From Krasilnikovozyma curviuscula (Eukaryota > Basidiomycota > Tremellomycetes > Cystofilobasidiales > Mrakiaceae): a DNA stretch of 64,000 nt. Below, in pieces: positions 1 through 13,215 of the stretch (positions are counted from its first letter, which is position 1; every line of letters begins with the position of its first letter). The DNA lies in the NCBI GenBank assembly GCA_014825775.1, contig MVAQ01000036.1:62001-126000 (forward strand). Direction: 5' to 3'. The position numbers and the translations under genes are program-made. The notes beneath the pieces were generated by a model that worked only from the letters and a program-made list of their open reading frames with translations, made no database searches and had not been told where the DNA came from.

Positions 1-1638
1 TCGCCCGTCAATCTGGCTCCCATCCCTCGAGTTATTCTGGGGTGCTATCACCGGTTTGATTGCAGCGTGTCATTCAGCCAAAAGTGTTTACGCATGCCGT
101 GCTTTCCTTGGTCAGTCACTTGTCTCTTAACAACTGCAGATCGCTTCATCACTGACAGCGCATCGTCGAATTCAGGTGCTGCTGAGGCTTCAGCTTACCC
201 AGGTGCTTTCGTAATGATGATGGCTTGGTACACCCCGACAGAGATCTCCAAGAGACTAGCGTTTTATCACTCAATGCAACCTGTCGGCCAGATGTTAGCC
301 AGTGCTTTGGTGAGTTTTCTACTCATTTCCTACTCTTTCATTTCTAGTGTAATATTTGTTAACCCATACATTTTATCAACAGCAAGGTGCTATTTACTCT
401 TCTCTCAACGGTCACTCTGGAATTTCAGGATGGAGGTGGTGAGTGGACTTTGGTCTTTCCGACCCAGAGTAATGCCTCCCGAAACTCAAGCCACTGGCCC
501 CTTCTATTTGACAGGCTCTTTATCATCAACTGTATCATGACGATCATCATCGCTGTATTTGGGTTCATCTTCCTCCCAGACTGGCCACAGTCCCCAAACA
601 AGAAGGCTTTCTATCTTCGTACTGAGGGACTCGAAAAAGCGGGTGTTGACAGGTACGACCGATACAAAAAAAACGGTATTACCAGAATCAGCTGGGCTGG
701 TGTCAAGAGAACTTGGATGAACCCAATGCCTTACATCTTCCTCGTCATGTGTAAATCTATCCCTCGTTCAGTCGTTTTCAAGTAATGAGGTATGCTAATA
801 ACATCTTTCGTTGTAGACGTTCCAAACACATTGGCTATGTCTGCTACCTCATACTTCAACCTGTGGCTTAATTCACTGAAGAATCCTGATGGCACGAAAA
901 TGTACACTACTCCAATGGTCAATTACATCAATATTGCCGGTTTCGCTACCACAATGGTTGCTGTTTGGATTCTTGGTTACTTCTCAGATGTTTGTTACAA
1001 GAGACGCTGGTTATTTGTCGTCATTCCATCTGTAATTCTATCTCTGCTTCTCCATAAGAGAATTCGGTTGATCGCTATACTAATCACTGTTTTCCACCTC
1101 CTAGTTTGTTGCCATGCTCCCATGCATTGCCATGTCTTACTTCACCCATATTTCTTTCGCTGGGAAATACGTCTGCTACTTTATCGTATACGCCTGTATG
1201 GCAATCTCACCTTTGGAAATTGGTTGGATCAACGACATGATCCCACACGACAGCGAGGCTCGTGCGTTGCTCATCGGCTGGGGTATTACCATCTACTACG
1301 CTTTCTCCGCCTGGACCAACCCTCTTCTCTGGCCTGCCGTTCAAGCCCCTGCTTACAGCAAAGGTTCGCTCATTGGTTGGAAGTCGTCAGCATTCTTTTT
1401 CGGTGTTGGAACTCTCGGTGCTTGTGTGTTGCGATGGTATGACTTGAAATACATTCAGTAAGTGTAAGGGTCTTCCTTGTAGACTCATGATATCATATCT
1501 GACACTCTCACTATCTCCAGACCTGTGAATGAAGCCATCATGAACGAGTATCCAGTGATTTCTGACGAAGAATCCGTCGACGAGAAGAAAGTTGCTCAAC
1601 CAGCCACCATCACACCAGTTCACAACCTCGACGAGTAA
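1..1638 (+). CDS. MFS transporter, allantoate/anion permease (Dal5-like) family, 5' end outside window
   Basis: This is the C-terminal part of a major facilitator superfamily permease; the window begins inside the gene. The first exon reads in frame from base 2 (ELFWGAITGLIAA), followed by introns near 111-175, 311-382 and 757-816. The segment AWYTPTEISKRLAFYHSMQP is typical of the Dal5/allantoate-pantothenate permease branch, as is the loop beginning LPDWPQSP after a transmembrane helix. Further hydrophobic segments follow (around 930-980, 1180-1220 and 1380-1430). The protein ends in a short hydrophilic tail (TPVHNLDE) with stop at 1636-1638. Such permeases import small organic anions, vitamins or nitrogen compounds across the plasma membrane by proton symport; the substrate cannot be told from this sequence. 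Exon joining is my own reading; the family call is firm. Confidence 0.85.
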
Positions 1639-2280
1639 AAATTTCACAATACCTTCTCTTACCCGCACAGAAACGAATGCTTTAAGAAAGTCTTGTATAG
1701 CCTCCATGTCATATTTGGATATCCTAGAAACTACCGTTGTTTATCTTTCTACAAAATTGCTCAGAATGCTTTAGATCTTGTATAGATTCACTTTTCTCTT
1801 TGGGGGGCATTTTTCTCTCTTCTGTCCTTCTCCTTTGGAAGCAGAGCTTATGTCCAGTAGATTTGCATTTTATGAAGGACTAGTCTCGCAAGGTCAGCAG
1901 CCTACATCACGGTTTTCTTCTGTAGGGCCTTGGAAGCCTTTTCCGGTTCGGATATTTTTTCACCCAATTCTGAACCGGTTACTTTGGTTCCCTGCAGGCT
2001 TTATAAAATTACGAAAAAAGAGGAAAAATTGTGTCATTGACCATTGAGGGTCCGGAAACTCGACGGACGAAGGTATTGGTATCTCACGGCCATTCTTCTG
2101 TATCCTGTTACTGAATTTTTAGAGCGCAGATATATCCCAAGGTATTTAAGTACACAATTGGACTAGTTGATGTGCTTCTGAGCGCTAAAAGGTAAGTCAA
2201 TCGAGTCTTATCTCGCCTCGCCGGATAGCAACGCCTTACTATTGTTTTCAACAGCTACTCGGGAATGGGTCAAAGCCAGC
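1639..2280. other. Intergenic region with promoter and 5' UTR intron of the Zn2Cys6 gene
   Basis: No gene is seen. A TATA-like TATAAAA lies at 2002-2008. A perfect palindrome AACCGGTT is at 1973-1980 and a related CCGGTTCGG at 1943-1951; CGG triplets are typical contacts of Zn2Cys6 proteins, so autoregulation is possible but unproven. A likely 5' UTR intron runs from GTAAGT at 2192 to the ACAG ending at 2254, just before the start codon at 2281. Confidence 0.5.
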
Positions 2281-5262
2281 ATGTCTTCTAGAAAGGATCC
2301 TGTTTTTGCCGCAGTTGCTGCTGAGAGTTCGAAGAGGAAGGCGAAGAGGACGACAACTGCATGCTCGAGCTGCAGGCGGAAGTGAGTCTTTCGCTTGAAT
2401 CGATATTCACTATAATCAACCTGATCGTTTCTTCTTCCTCAGGAAATCTCGCTGCGATGGAGTAAAGCCAGTTTGTGGTCAGTTTATTGCTACAGTATCT
2501 CGATTTGACTATACCCTCCTGAAGACCGTTCGTTTAGGCACCTGCCAAGCCAACAACCATGAGTGCCTTTGGAACCAGGAGCAGGATGGTAGGAAACCAG
2601 CTGCGGCTTCGTATGTACAGGCCCTGGAGCAACGTGTCAAGCTGTTGGAAGGATTGCTGGACGAAGCGAAACGTCAAGGGTTCATTAGTACCTCCAACAT
2701 GTCTGTTCAGACGGAGGAGAATGATGGAAATGACGATGAGTTGATTGAAGGAGATTCTCTGCTTACTGGTGGTATCCATCGTCTCAAAGTGAGCTCAGTT
2801 TCGTCGTATCGGAGCGACCCTCACATGTTGACGCTTAGGTCCATCCCCACGACCAGCTCGACGAGCAAACTGGAGAAATGCGCGCATATGGACCGACATC
2901 AGCATTTATGCAGTTTGCAGAACACAAGTCATCAACATCGTCCCTCTCGCCCCTAGAAGCCCGTCCGACAAGCGCAGAAGGTGAGGTTGAGTGGGACAAG
3001 CATCTGCCATTCATCAGCGCAGACTTTTCACAGGAGGTTCATGATGAGCTCCTAGATCTATTTTTTACCTATATGAATCCGTCAGCCCCTTCTGTTCTTC
3101 TGTGAAAAACTTCGCTATGACTTACCTTACCTTCCGTTCCACATGCATCAGATTCAGCTACCCAGTCGCCGAGAATCTCTTCCGCAATGATCTCGATCGT
3201 TGCTTATCTTCCAGCTCTTCAACTCAGCGTACCTCTAACTATTCTCCTCTCCAGCATCTTGCCATACTGTCTCTCGCTGTCCCACTCTGCACATCTCCAA
3301 CTTTACCGCCGGGAGCTTCCGCTGTCTTCCACGAATCTTCGAAGAAGTTCATAGAAGAAGAAGTGGAGAGGCCAATGCTGTCGACGGTTATGGCATTGAT
3401 AATGATGGGTGAGTTTGAGCTTCAGTGCTTATCTCAGCGGGGACATTGTGATTGATGATACGTATCTGGTATAACAGGTACTTACTGCGCTGGCGCTTCT
3501 CGTCATGGGCTTGGCTATCACTATTGCGGAATGGGAATCAGGCTGGCAGTCTCTTTGGGATTAGGAATTGACTGTTCGGAGATCGTTTCCGAAGCTGTCA
3601 AGAAGCAGAGAGATAGAGTCTTCTGGTTGGGATTCAACATGGACAAGTGAGTATTTCCAATGAAGTCCCTTTCAAACAATGAGTCTAAGTTTCAACTTTT
3701 TAGATCTTGGAGTTATTATATGGGTAAGTATCCTGTACTTCCTCCTTCAATTCCTCCTTCAACTCCTTAAGAGCAAATAGCTTACATTTCGCTGACTTTC
3801 TGCATGTAGGTCAACCTTCATTTATCAGCTCAGGATCCTATGAAGTTGGACTTCCAGCAGTCGATGTCGTTAACGATATGAAGCCTTGGCGATCTCACCT
3901 TAGTGCTAGGCAGATTCCTGGTCTTATGGATTCAACATTACATTATCATTCTTCTCTCAGTGTTCTGGGTGAAGAGATGCTTTCCTCTGTTTACAGGCTA
4001 GGAAGCGCGTCGAATAATGAGAATAGTCGGTCAGGAAGTTTGATTAACACCGTATCTTCCCTGAAGTAAGTGATTTTGGTCTGGTTCAAAGCTCAGATCG
4101 CGTTCTCACCGATATTGGTCAATATACCAGCCTTAAAATGGAGCATTGGTTCTCCAATCTTCCAGGATCTATGGCCATCAACTTCGCGTCGACCTCATCC
4201 ATCCCTCCTCCACATGTAATTGTTTTGCACTGCAATTTTTACTCCATCTTAATCCATCTACACCGGCCATTCTACAGTAGGATCAATTGTGGAAAGGACA
4301 CTCAAATGAATCAAGACGCTTTCTACAGATGCAACCGTGCAGCTCACAAGACGCTGCTTCTTCTAGAAGTAAGTTATTGCCGCACAGAATTTAGAGTAGC
4401 TACGACCTGTAGTGACCATTCAACTGCTTATTCTTCCTCGAAGATGTTTAGAAAACATGCGCCTTTATCCTACTGTCAGCTCTCACTGGTGCAGTTCTCT
4501 TATACAGGTATGACATGTTATGTCTGCTGTTACTCTGCTGTTACTCTGCTGTTACTCTGCTGGTATAGAAGCTCAGTCTGACCTTTCCGCCTTTGGCTTG
4601 CAGCTGGTACTATTTTCCTTCTACAAAGTGTATCTTTGGAAGGCACAACTGCCCTCAAGAAGTTCAACGAAGCAAAGGAGGGAGTTGACAAGATTTTAGA
4701 GGCGCTTCAAGAAATGTCGATGACTTGGAGGAATGCCACATATCTCCAAGAGATCTTGGTGAAAACACGAAACGACTGGTGCTCAGGTGGAGCAGCTACT
4801 GTACCATCTCATCGGGAAATCAGACCAGTACCAGAACGGAACACGTCATCTTCCCTGTCTGCTATGCTAGCTCAACCTCAGCGACAGCTATCACCACCAC
4901 CTCTGCAGCTATCACCACCACCTCAACAATTGCAAAAATCACATTCAGCGCAATATATAGCTGAACGCGAATCATCTTTCTTCAACACACTGCCTCACCA
5001 ACAACCCCTCCCTCCCCCTGCAACACAGACATTCTCACTGTCTCCTACCGATTCCTGCGAGATTGCTCACCCGCTTCCAAACGCTCCAGGAGCAGAGGGA
5101 ATGGAAGACTTCTGGGCAATGATCACTCCTCAGTTCTACTCTGAATCTCACTATTCTGATGATACGTTGTATAGAAACATACAGGCGGCTCACGGCCAAG
5201 AAGGGAACTTCAACTGGGGTGTTGGGTTCGGTCATGGTCCAGCTTCAGGGGGTGATTGGTAG
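2281..5262 (+). CDS. Zn2Cys6 fungal-specific transcription factor
   Basis: This is a nuclear DNA-binding regulator. An intron splits the zinc cluster; the spliced protein shows CX2CX6CX6CX2CX6C within the first 60 residues (ACSSCRRK/KSRCDGVKPVCG/TCQANNHEC), the canonical binuclear cluster, followed by a short coiled coil (YVQALEQRVKLLEGLL). The fungal_trans middle-homology region begins with GEMRAYGPTS and continues through FFTYMNP, HLAILSLAVP and GYHYCGMGIRLAVSLGLG. The C-terminal part is rich in Pro, Gln and Ser (two SPPP-type repeats near 4890-4930) and could be an activation domain. The start at 2281 is chosen because an upstream ATG in another frame stops at once. At least eight introns are needed; one carries an 11-base tandem repeat. 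Target genes are unknown; the neighbouring transporter is one candidate, by position only. Confidence 0.88.
4523..4562 (+). repeat. 11-base tandem repeat (TCTGCTGTTAC, 3.6 copies) inside an intron
   Basis: Three exact copies of the 11-base unit are followed by a partial fourth. They lie inside the intron at 4508-4603 of the Zn2Cys6 gene, between the exon coding for LYPTVSSHW and the exon coding for AGTIFLLQS. The unit length is not a multiple of three, so gain or loss of copies would break the frame if the array were exonic. Confidence 0.85.
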
Positions 5263-5616
5263 GCAGAGTAGATCATTCAAAATCTAGAACTATAAACGTT
5301 GTAGTCATTCAAGTTATCTCAGGTTCATTGCAAACTCACTTTGTTAGCGCGGTGGTCATTGTTTTGCTTTCTTGGTTCGCGGCGACTCTGTCACCATATT
5401 CGCTCTCGATACCTGTCCAATTGTAATTCTTGAATACAGTAATCCACTTGCTTTATGTAATTCATACAGGTTACTATATAAGCCCGAAGTTCAGAATTAA
5501 AGAGAAAGGAAATCAAACTTCAGGTGCGCTGTGCATGCGACTGACCACCAACGACAACCTCGTTTTTTTGAGCCTCAACCAGATTCGTTCCCTCATTTTC
5601 GGTTCTCAAGTGGCCA
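5263..5616. other. Intergenic region, Zn2Cys6 gene to DUF7137-like gene
   Basis: Tandem-gene spacer of about 350 bases. It presumably holds the terminator of the upstream gene and the promoter of the next. It has several short ORFs without coding character, and an unrecognised signal-peptide exon of the downstream gene could be hidden here. Confidence 0.35.
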
Positions 5617-6630
5617 ATGAGTGCAACTTTGATAGCCTCTGCTTCTAGTACAGCCTCAGGAAGCTCGACGGTTTCGATGTAAGTAATTACCTCGTAGCGT
5701 AGCCCTATGGTTCAACTTGACCTCCTGTTGAGACCCATGATTTCATTCCTACAGCCCTCAGACAGCAGCAAATGGTGGCCTTACGATAACAGTACGTCTT
5801 AATCTAGCTTTCTGAAAAAAAATGCCCTTGCAATTCTAGTTCAGGGGCTGATTTATAAACCTTCTCTGGTTCGCTGCTCACCCTCACGCCTATTAGCTTC
5901 CAGCAGCTACAGCAGCAGCTTCGTACTACAAGATTGCGGAAAACAACTACGTTACCTTTGGATGGAATTTCACGAGTCTCTACGTCAGTCCTTATTTATT
6001 GTAGGACGAAATTGAATTGCTGCGACCTGTGCGGTGCTTCAGGGCCAGTAGTTGTCACCCTACAGTATATGTCCCGCTGAGGGATATTGAAGGACTGCCG
6101 TAGCATGGAATGTTCATAAAAGGTCTCTTTTTGTTGTTCTGACTCCTGTCTACCTTTCGTTTCAGGTTCAACCTCAGTCTCTCACACTCCTAGCGCACGC
6201 TTCAGGAGGAAACTCATATACCATCACAACTTTACCTGGGACAGCTACCAAGGTAACTTGGTACCCGTATGAGCTTGATCAAACAGCGCCGACTCCCTTG
6301 GCGATAGCTTCATATACGATGTCGATCTGGGATGAAAGGGGGCCGACGGCGACTGCGACCGGTGGGAGGATGAGTGTGAATTCTCAACTGGTGTTCGCGC
6401 TTTACAGGCCTCAGCCATACACCCCACTTGCAGGTGAGTAATCAACGTAATTCTACTTCACGATAGGTGATGGTCGTATCGACAATGAATTTGGTTTCTC
6501 AGACTGGACCTGCACCACCTGCTCTTCAGCATTCTCAACTCTGACCCAACCATTCCTGATGATGACATTATGTATGGGAATTGCTTTGTTGGCTGGAGGT
6601 TGGGGCGTCTGGCGCAGAGTCAGGGATTAG
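5617..6630 (+). CDS. Small membrane-anchored protein, DUF7137-like
   Basis: The spliced reading gives about 190 residues in five exons (introns near 5678-5754, 5789-5896, 5982-6164 and 6432-6502). The body carries ASYYKIAENNYVTFGWNFTS, an all-beta-looking domain with TKVTWYPYE, YTMSIWDERG and FALYRPQPYTPLADWTC, which I recall as the pattern of the basidiomycete family DUF7137 of unknown function. The C-terminus has one hydrophobic helix (FLMMTLCMGIALLAGGWGVW) followed by basic residues, so the domain probably faces outside the membrane. A signal peptide is expected in this family but is not visible from the ATG at 5617, so an upstream exon may be missing. No enzymatic motif is seen. Confidence 0.7.
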
Positions 6631-7047
6631 AATTGACTAGTTTCTCTCCTTCGTATCCCCCCGTAAAACACCGTTACATCACATCTTGGACAGTCACGCC
6701 TGACATAACAGTATTCCACATGAAATAACGACCACAACCGACCGGACTTTAACATTTGTAGTTCTACAAACTATGCATTATGTACCAGACCTACAAGCGT
6801 GCACTTGATTGTTGTGACATCTGCGATTGATGCCGCCTTCACAGCCTTTGCTTCTAGCTCAGAATCCAAGCTTGCGACAGCGTACTGTTTGAAGAATAAT
6901 CAATTTTGATATAACACAGCAGAAGATTTTAGTAAAAGAGAGGAGAGGTGAGAAGCGGTGATTAACAGAAAAGTATGGTATGTTGAGCTACTTTGGTAGA
7001 TTGTCCACAAATACAGTGCTGTCATTTAATGAGAGGAATCGTTCTGT
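6631..7047. other. Convergent intergenic region
   Basis: About 420 bases between two convergent genes (DUF7137-like + and ABC transporter -). AT-rich stretches suit two terminators; nothing else recognised. Confidence 0.4.
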
Positions 7048-10000
7048 CTAATCTTGACGAGCCTCAGTGATGGTGTTGGCGGCACCTTCGCTGGCTGGTT
7101 CAGCAACCTTTTGTTCCGCTTTTTTCGGCTTTGGAGCCTTCTTGTCACTTCCCATACGAAGACGGATGGCAACGAAGACAAGGAGCACGTTAAACGCAAT
7201 GTAGCCGAACAGAATTCCAACGTTTCTCCATCGCCTGCAAAGGAGTACAATCTATTAGTGTTGGACACTAGAGGAGAGAGCTTTAAAACAACGACTCACT
7301 GGCTGTAACTAGTCTCCAAGGTAGCGAGATAATCATTACCGTTAGAGTAAGAGCAGTATTGACCTGATTGTAACATGTACTCGTTAGTTCAATCGGTCTC
7401 ATGATGAAGTCCATTGCAACGCTCACAGTCAGAGGTAGCATTGGCATCAAGAAGGTATCCACCAGCAGTAGTCAGGTAGTCGTTCAGGTAGGCTCCACAA
7501 CTCATTCCAGAGGGAGGAGTAATAGTTGCGTATTCCTTGGTTGCACATGTGATAGGCTGATTTCCAAGCCCATTTGACAACATCCCAGCAATTAAGTAGG
7601 TAAAAGGTGTAAGATGATACATCCATGATCGCCAGAAGTATGGCATGAGAGCTGAGTAGAAGCAGTTTTGATGGTAAGTAACATTGCGAAAGAGAAGGAC
7701 ATCTATTACTCACAGGGAGGTTGCAGGACACCATTAAAGGCAATAACGAACGAGAAGAGAGCAGAGTAGATGATAGAGGCGGCAGTGGCATTGGGCGACA
7801 CAGCAGCAGTGGCTTGTGCAAAGGTTGCGTAGTACATTTGGAAACAAAACACGTCTGGAGGAACGACTCAATGAATCAGAGACCTACAAAAGAAAAATTA
7901 GAGAACGAAGTAGACTTACAAATGAAGAACATGTATCCTCCAACGGCAGGACTAGTTGGGAAGCCCACTAAGAAAAACCATGGCAAGAAGAGGATGGTAC
8001 CTGTTGTGACAAACTTGGCGTCAGCATTTGGTTAGACCGATGAAAGGAAAAGAGAGAGACCAACCGGCAAGCATGTTCCACGGCAGTTCGACGATCATCG
8101 CAGCAATACCGAATACTCCCATGTTGTACATCTTGGATGGTCGTTCACGAGCTTCGTACAAGGTTCTGTATGCAATGAATTGGGGCTGGACCTGTTGGGC
8201 GAGTGGTGCTGCGAGAACGACGGACATGAAAATGGCGAAGAGCTTGACCTGAAGACCGGCTATCGTGGAAGGAGCTTTGTAGAAGGAAGAACCGAGGAAG
8301 AAACCAGCGAAGAGATTGAGCATGATCTTGGCCATCAGGTAGGTTGGGTTTCTATAGTAGTCGATGAAGTTTCTCTTGGTGAGAACGGCAATCTGGGTCA
8401 AGGTCGAAGCAGCGTAGGTCTTCTTGTCTTCAGCTTCGTTCTCCTGCACAGGTGGACGAGACCCATACTCTTGATGAAGCGCTTCGAGCTCTCTTCTACC
8501 CTGCTTACATAGGTCACTCTCGAGGAAGATTTGATGCCAATCCTGACTGGCTTTAGCACCAGCACCAGCACCAATTGCGTCGAGAATGTATCTGTGATGA
8601 AGAAAATGAGGGCAGTCAATAGGAGAAGTGGAGAGAACTCGGTAGCTGCGATGAAACTCTTACTCGGCCGGGTTAGCGTCAGCTCCACACTTCAGGTCGG
8701 TATGTGACTCAAAGTAGTCGATCATAGTTTTAGAGGATGGACCAAGATCACCGAAGTAAACAGTCTTTCCTCCCTTTTGGAGGAGCAATAGGCGATCAAA
8801 GACTTGGAACAATTCCCCTGATGGCTGATGGATGGTGCAAAGAATGGCAGTACCGTCTGAAATGGAGCAATATTAAAATTCGAATCTAATCGTCGCAACG
8901 AAACACTCACGATCAGCCAACTTTCGGAGGAGGGAGATGATAGACCAGGCCGATTGAGAATCCCTGTGCGCCGTTGGGTGTCAGCAGTAGTCTGTGGCAT
9001 AAATAATCGCAAATAGAACTCACAAGCCGGAAGTAGGTTCATCCAAGAAGATCAAGAGAGCAGGTTTAGCCGCGAGTTCAACACCGATTGTCAAACGTTT
9101 CCTCTGCTCGACTGAGAGACCAATTCCGACGTCACCGACAATAGCTTCAGCGTAAGCTTCCATCTCTAACAACTTGATTATTTCTTCCACATACGCCTTC
9201 TTTTCCTTTACAGGAACAGAGGCGGGTTGACGAAGGAGAGCAGAGAACACCAGCGCTTCGCGGACAGTCTGAGTTGCCAAATGAATATCTTGTTGTTGAG
9301 CATAACCGGATTGTCTTTGGAAGGAGAGTGGAATAGGGCGAGAGTTGACCAGGAAGTCACCAGTGACAACACCCATCGTCACTCGTTGAGCTAGAACCTA
9401 CGACAAGAGCAAAATGTCAGTCAAGAAAGTGCTGCCGGGGCAACTTTGAATCGACACTCACATTGAGCAGAGTAGTTTTACCAGCACCAGATTCACCCAT
9501 AAGTGCCGTCATTGTGCCAGGCTTGACGAATCCGAAGACATCATTCAATAACCTCCTGGTTCCACCTTTGACATCAACATCATAGCAGACATCTCTCCAG
9601 GTGAAGACATCGTGACTCTTGATGACATGGTTAGCAGCTTCATCAGCTGCAGCAGGGTCGGCAACAGCTTCATCGACAACACCAGCTTCGAGATCTTCAG
9701 TAACGACGCCGTCGGCAGCAGCCTTGAGTTCTGGTGGAACAGCACCGCGTTTGAAGATCTGCATTCCACCAGAGGCGCTGGCGTCTTGTTGGAATTCTGA
9801 ACCAAGAACTGTCATGAACAAGAAGAAGATCTCGAAAGCAATGATGATACCCAAGTTTCTCCACTAAATGCGGGACATTCGTGTCAGATAGGATCTATAG
9901 CGGAACGTGTCAACATTGGGCACTCACCAAGTGATCGTAGCGGTACTCGTAGCTCTCTTGCAAATAAACTTCTCCACTGACCATGTCAGTACCAGCGATG

Positions 10001-13000
10001 GCTCCAGCAGTCGTACAGGCGGTGTTGGCCAAAGCGGCGCTGACATACGATGGACCAGAAGGGACAATGGAAGCACAAGGGACGGTAAGTCCCCTGAACT
10101 CATTCACCATTAACGATTCGAACGCGTAGGTCACAGGACTAATTCTGCCCCACCAACTCCACCAAACCTTCTCGGATCTGAGAGGCAGTACCAGAATGTC
10201 CGTCAGAATCGAAGCAAGAGGTAGCTTCGAAGTTAGAATATGCGACTTACGGTGTGGGAATGGCGTATCCAGCGTAGAGAACAATAATCAAGACGGAAAG
10301 ACCAGCGAATGTAGTAGCCATGGATTCAGCTTTGGTCCAGGAGGCAATCATCCTGAAGAACGAGGTCATAGCGACGGTGATGATGATAGAAAAGAGCAAG
10401 AAGATGAAGAATTTGCCAGCTTCACGTTGGAGTCCAACCATAAAGTATAAGATCAGATCGAAGCAGATGATAGTAAGGATCTTTCCTGGAAGCTCGACGA
10501 TCGACTGAGCAAGCGCGTCGGTCGATGGCCTGACCATGGAGTATCTGGATTGACGAATAGTGATGGGACGTTGAGCGTAGCAATTGGTGATCTCAGCCAT
10601 AGCTTGAAGAGAGTTGAACAAGACCGTGAAGAAGATAACACTGGAAAACAAGGATTAGCATCTTTCCTCATTGAATGCATGATGGAGAAACAAGCTCACC
10701 CTCCTCGGGAGAAGAAACCAGCAGTAGAGTATGGCACATTCAAGAAGACAGAACCCATGATCAAAGCTTGGAAGATAGAAGCAAAAGTCATGATTCCAAC
10801 AGTTGGAAGATCACCGAGCGTTAATTGCCATCTTCTCTTCATGGCCAACTTCAATTGCATCTGATAATAACGCGTGAGAGTTAATTAGACCATCGCGTCT
10901 AATCATGGCCATGGAAATACTCAATACTCACCCAGTAAGAGATGACAAAGGAAGAGTTTGGAGATTGAGCCTTGACTTTATCAGCCTTGGCACTCTGTGC
11001 AAAGTGCTCATCTGTAGCTGGTACATGAACCTTGGACGCATAATCGGAGGCATCCTTGATGTTCCTCTGGTAGATATCGGAGTTTCTGAACGCGAGAGCA
11101 AGGTCGTCGTGGGACTGTGGGATCTTGATTCCTCTGTCGACGAACGACTTGTTAAGTTTACGACCAAGAGTATCAGTGACCGAGACAAGGAAATCGGGGG
11201 TTGTTTGTCGGTCTTGAGGCTCGAAGCCGAGATCCATGAAGTATTGCTTCGCCTGGGATGCTGGACCGTAGTAGATCTGTCTACCGGCAGAGATCAGACA
11301 AACTTTGTCGAAGAGCTCGTACAAACTCTCAGCAGCTTGGTCTGTAGGTCGATAGGTTGAAACATAAGAACGAATTCAGATGGAAACGCAATGAGCATAA
11401 ACAGGCATCCACTCACAGATGGAGACGATACACGCAATGTCAGTCAAATCAGTAGCGATTCTTAAAGCTCTGATATATTCCAAAGCGGTGGAGGCATCGA
11501 GACCACGGGTAGAGTTGTCGTGGCAGGTGACTTTAGCTCTAGTGGTCATCGTCTCGGCGATGGACACTCGTTTACGTTCACCACCAGATACACCACGAAT
11601 GACATCGTTTCCAACCTACACACAAGATCCAGTTAGTGAGCGTTAGCCGTGTTTAACAGACAAACTAGGGGTTGTAACATGAGACAGGAGACGCTTTGCT
11701 CACCTTGGTGTTGTACGTGTGTCGCAAACCAAAAACGGCGGCAAGAACTGGACACAAAGCAATTGTGTCAGAAATGTCCCATGAGGAAATTGAGAATGAT
11801 TCAGAAGGGACTCACTATCTCGGACCAAAGCAGCGTATTCTTCTCTTGTCATTCCCCCTGGACGAGTACCCTTGGAAGGAGCACGCGTTTGAGCGGCGAA
11901 GTCGAGAGCTGTGATTGACGACAAAGCTGGATTTCAGTACCAACTTCAACAGAATGTTAGAGGACACTGATACTCACTTTGAGCGACGGTCAAGTTGGGG
12001 AAGTGGACGTCATCTTCGGGAAGGTAGGCGGTCTCACCACCGTAGTGTTTCTTCATCGTCTCAGGTGATCTTCCATCAAACGTGACTTCACCATCAATGT
12101 CCTTGTAGCCCGCTCTGTGATTTGCTAGGACCTTCAAGAGGGTCGAACAACCAGCTCCGGGACTGTGATAATGAAAGACATTCGTGAGCACATTCAATTC
12201 AATCAGGGTCGAGTCGAAGTGCAACCAGACCCCAGGTGAAAGAGAACACGAACCGTCCCAGAACAAGAAGCATCTCTCCAGGCTTAACATGACCATTGAA
12301 ATCCTTCAAAATCTTACGTGAGTTATCACCCGCTGGTTTTTTCTTGAGGGCGTCTACGAGAGCAATCACAGGTGCACCAAAGATGCCACCGATGGTGGTC
12401 AAGTACCCAATACCAGTACCAGCACCAGTAACACTCTGTATCACCACCAGCCAGAAATGCACAGCCAGAAACGCAGAGTGAATAAGGTCGTCAGCGATTG
12501 TTACGGCCATGGTGCTACGGTGCCCGCCCATGAGGGGCAGATGGCCGCCGAGGGAAAAAAGAGAGAATAATTTATCGAAAAAAATGGACACATACCAAGT
12601 CCTTGAACATGACACCCGTACTTCTGCGTTGGACACCAGCTTCTTGTAAGAGGTGTTTGTTGTGCTTGAGAATGTGCTTGAGTGAGAACTCATCGTCGGA
12701 TGGGTCGAGGTGGTTGGACGGGATTTGAGACACTCGGGTGGAAAATCGAGTGAGCTTTCGCTCAAGCTCATTGATGCCTTCTGGATCAAAGAACTAGACC
12801 CATCAAGTGAAGAGAGGATTTCAGAAAAAAAAATCATTCATCAGTTTCGAAAAACACCCAGGAGCGAAATAGAGCTTTGGCGAAAAAAAACAAGAGCAGT
12901 GAAACTCACATCCATGGTCACATCGTGCGTCCCAGCTTCCTTCCTGGACTCCTCCAGCTTATCAGGAGATTCTGACTCCTTCGACGAGTAGCTCTTCTCG

Positions 13001-13062
13001 TTCAATGGAGAAGCATCGTACGGTGCATGGGTGGTCTCGGATGATGCTGAGGAGTGATCCAT
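7048..13062 (-). CDS. Full-size PDR-type (ABCG) multidrug transporter
   Basis: A plasma-membrane ATP-driven pump of the pleiotropic drug resistance class, order NBD1-TMD1-NBD2-TMD2, roughly 1,450-1,500 residues in many exons. NBD1 has the atypical Walker [11 protein letters not shown] (Cys in place of Lys), a canonical signature (VSGGERKR) and the variant Walker B region [14 protein letters not shown]2 has a canonical Walker A ([11 protein letters not shown]), Walker B ([13 protein letters not shown]) and a degenerate signature (LSVEQRKR). This asymmetry is the hallmark of PDR pumps such as Pdr5, Snq2 and Afr1. TMD1 lies about 9,950-10,850 and TMD2 about 7,060-8,450. The N-terminus starts [17 protein letters not shown] and the C-terminus is Lys/Glu-rich (stop at 7048-7050). 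Known members export azoles and other hydrophobic compounds; the substrate here is not deducible. Intron boundaries near 12,200-12,600 are the least certain. Confidence 0.93.
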
Positions 13063-13198
13063 CCTTGGAAAACAGCAGACAAATTCCTATCTGAAGAAAC
13101 CTTCCTGGAAATTGACAGCTATGATCTTGAGGGATTGAAGGGAGATGGCGGTTGGACGACGAGTTTGGACTGTCCAGATCCTCCACTTCTTAAAGCGA

Positions 13199-13215
13199 GC
13201 CAGGGCTGACCTGGC
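13199..13215. promoter_or_regulatory. Perfect inverted repeat GCCAGG-N5-CCTGGC upstream of the ABC transporter
   Basis: Two 6-base arms are separated by GCTGA, about 140 bases upstream of the transporter start codon. The symmetry suits a dimeric regulator site. No known fungal factor is assigned; function is inference from position and symmetry. Confidence 0.35.

Noticed and set aside
5430..5648. Candidate upstream exon of the DUF7137-like gene with a hydrophobic start
   Set aside because: The frame does not lead into the conserved domain without an unsupported splice; left as an open possibility only.
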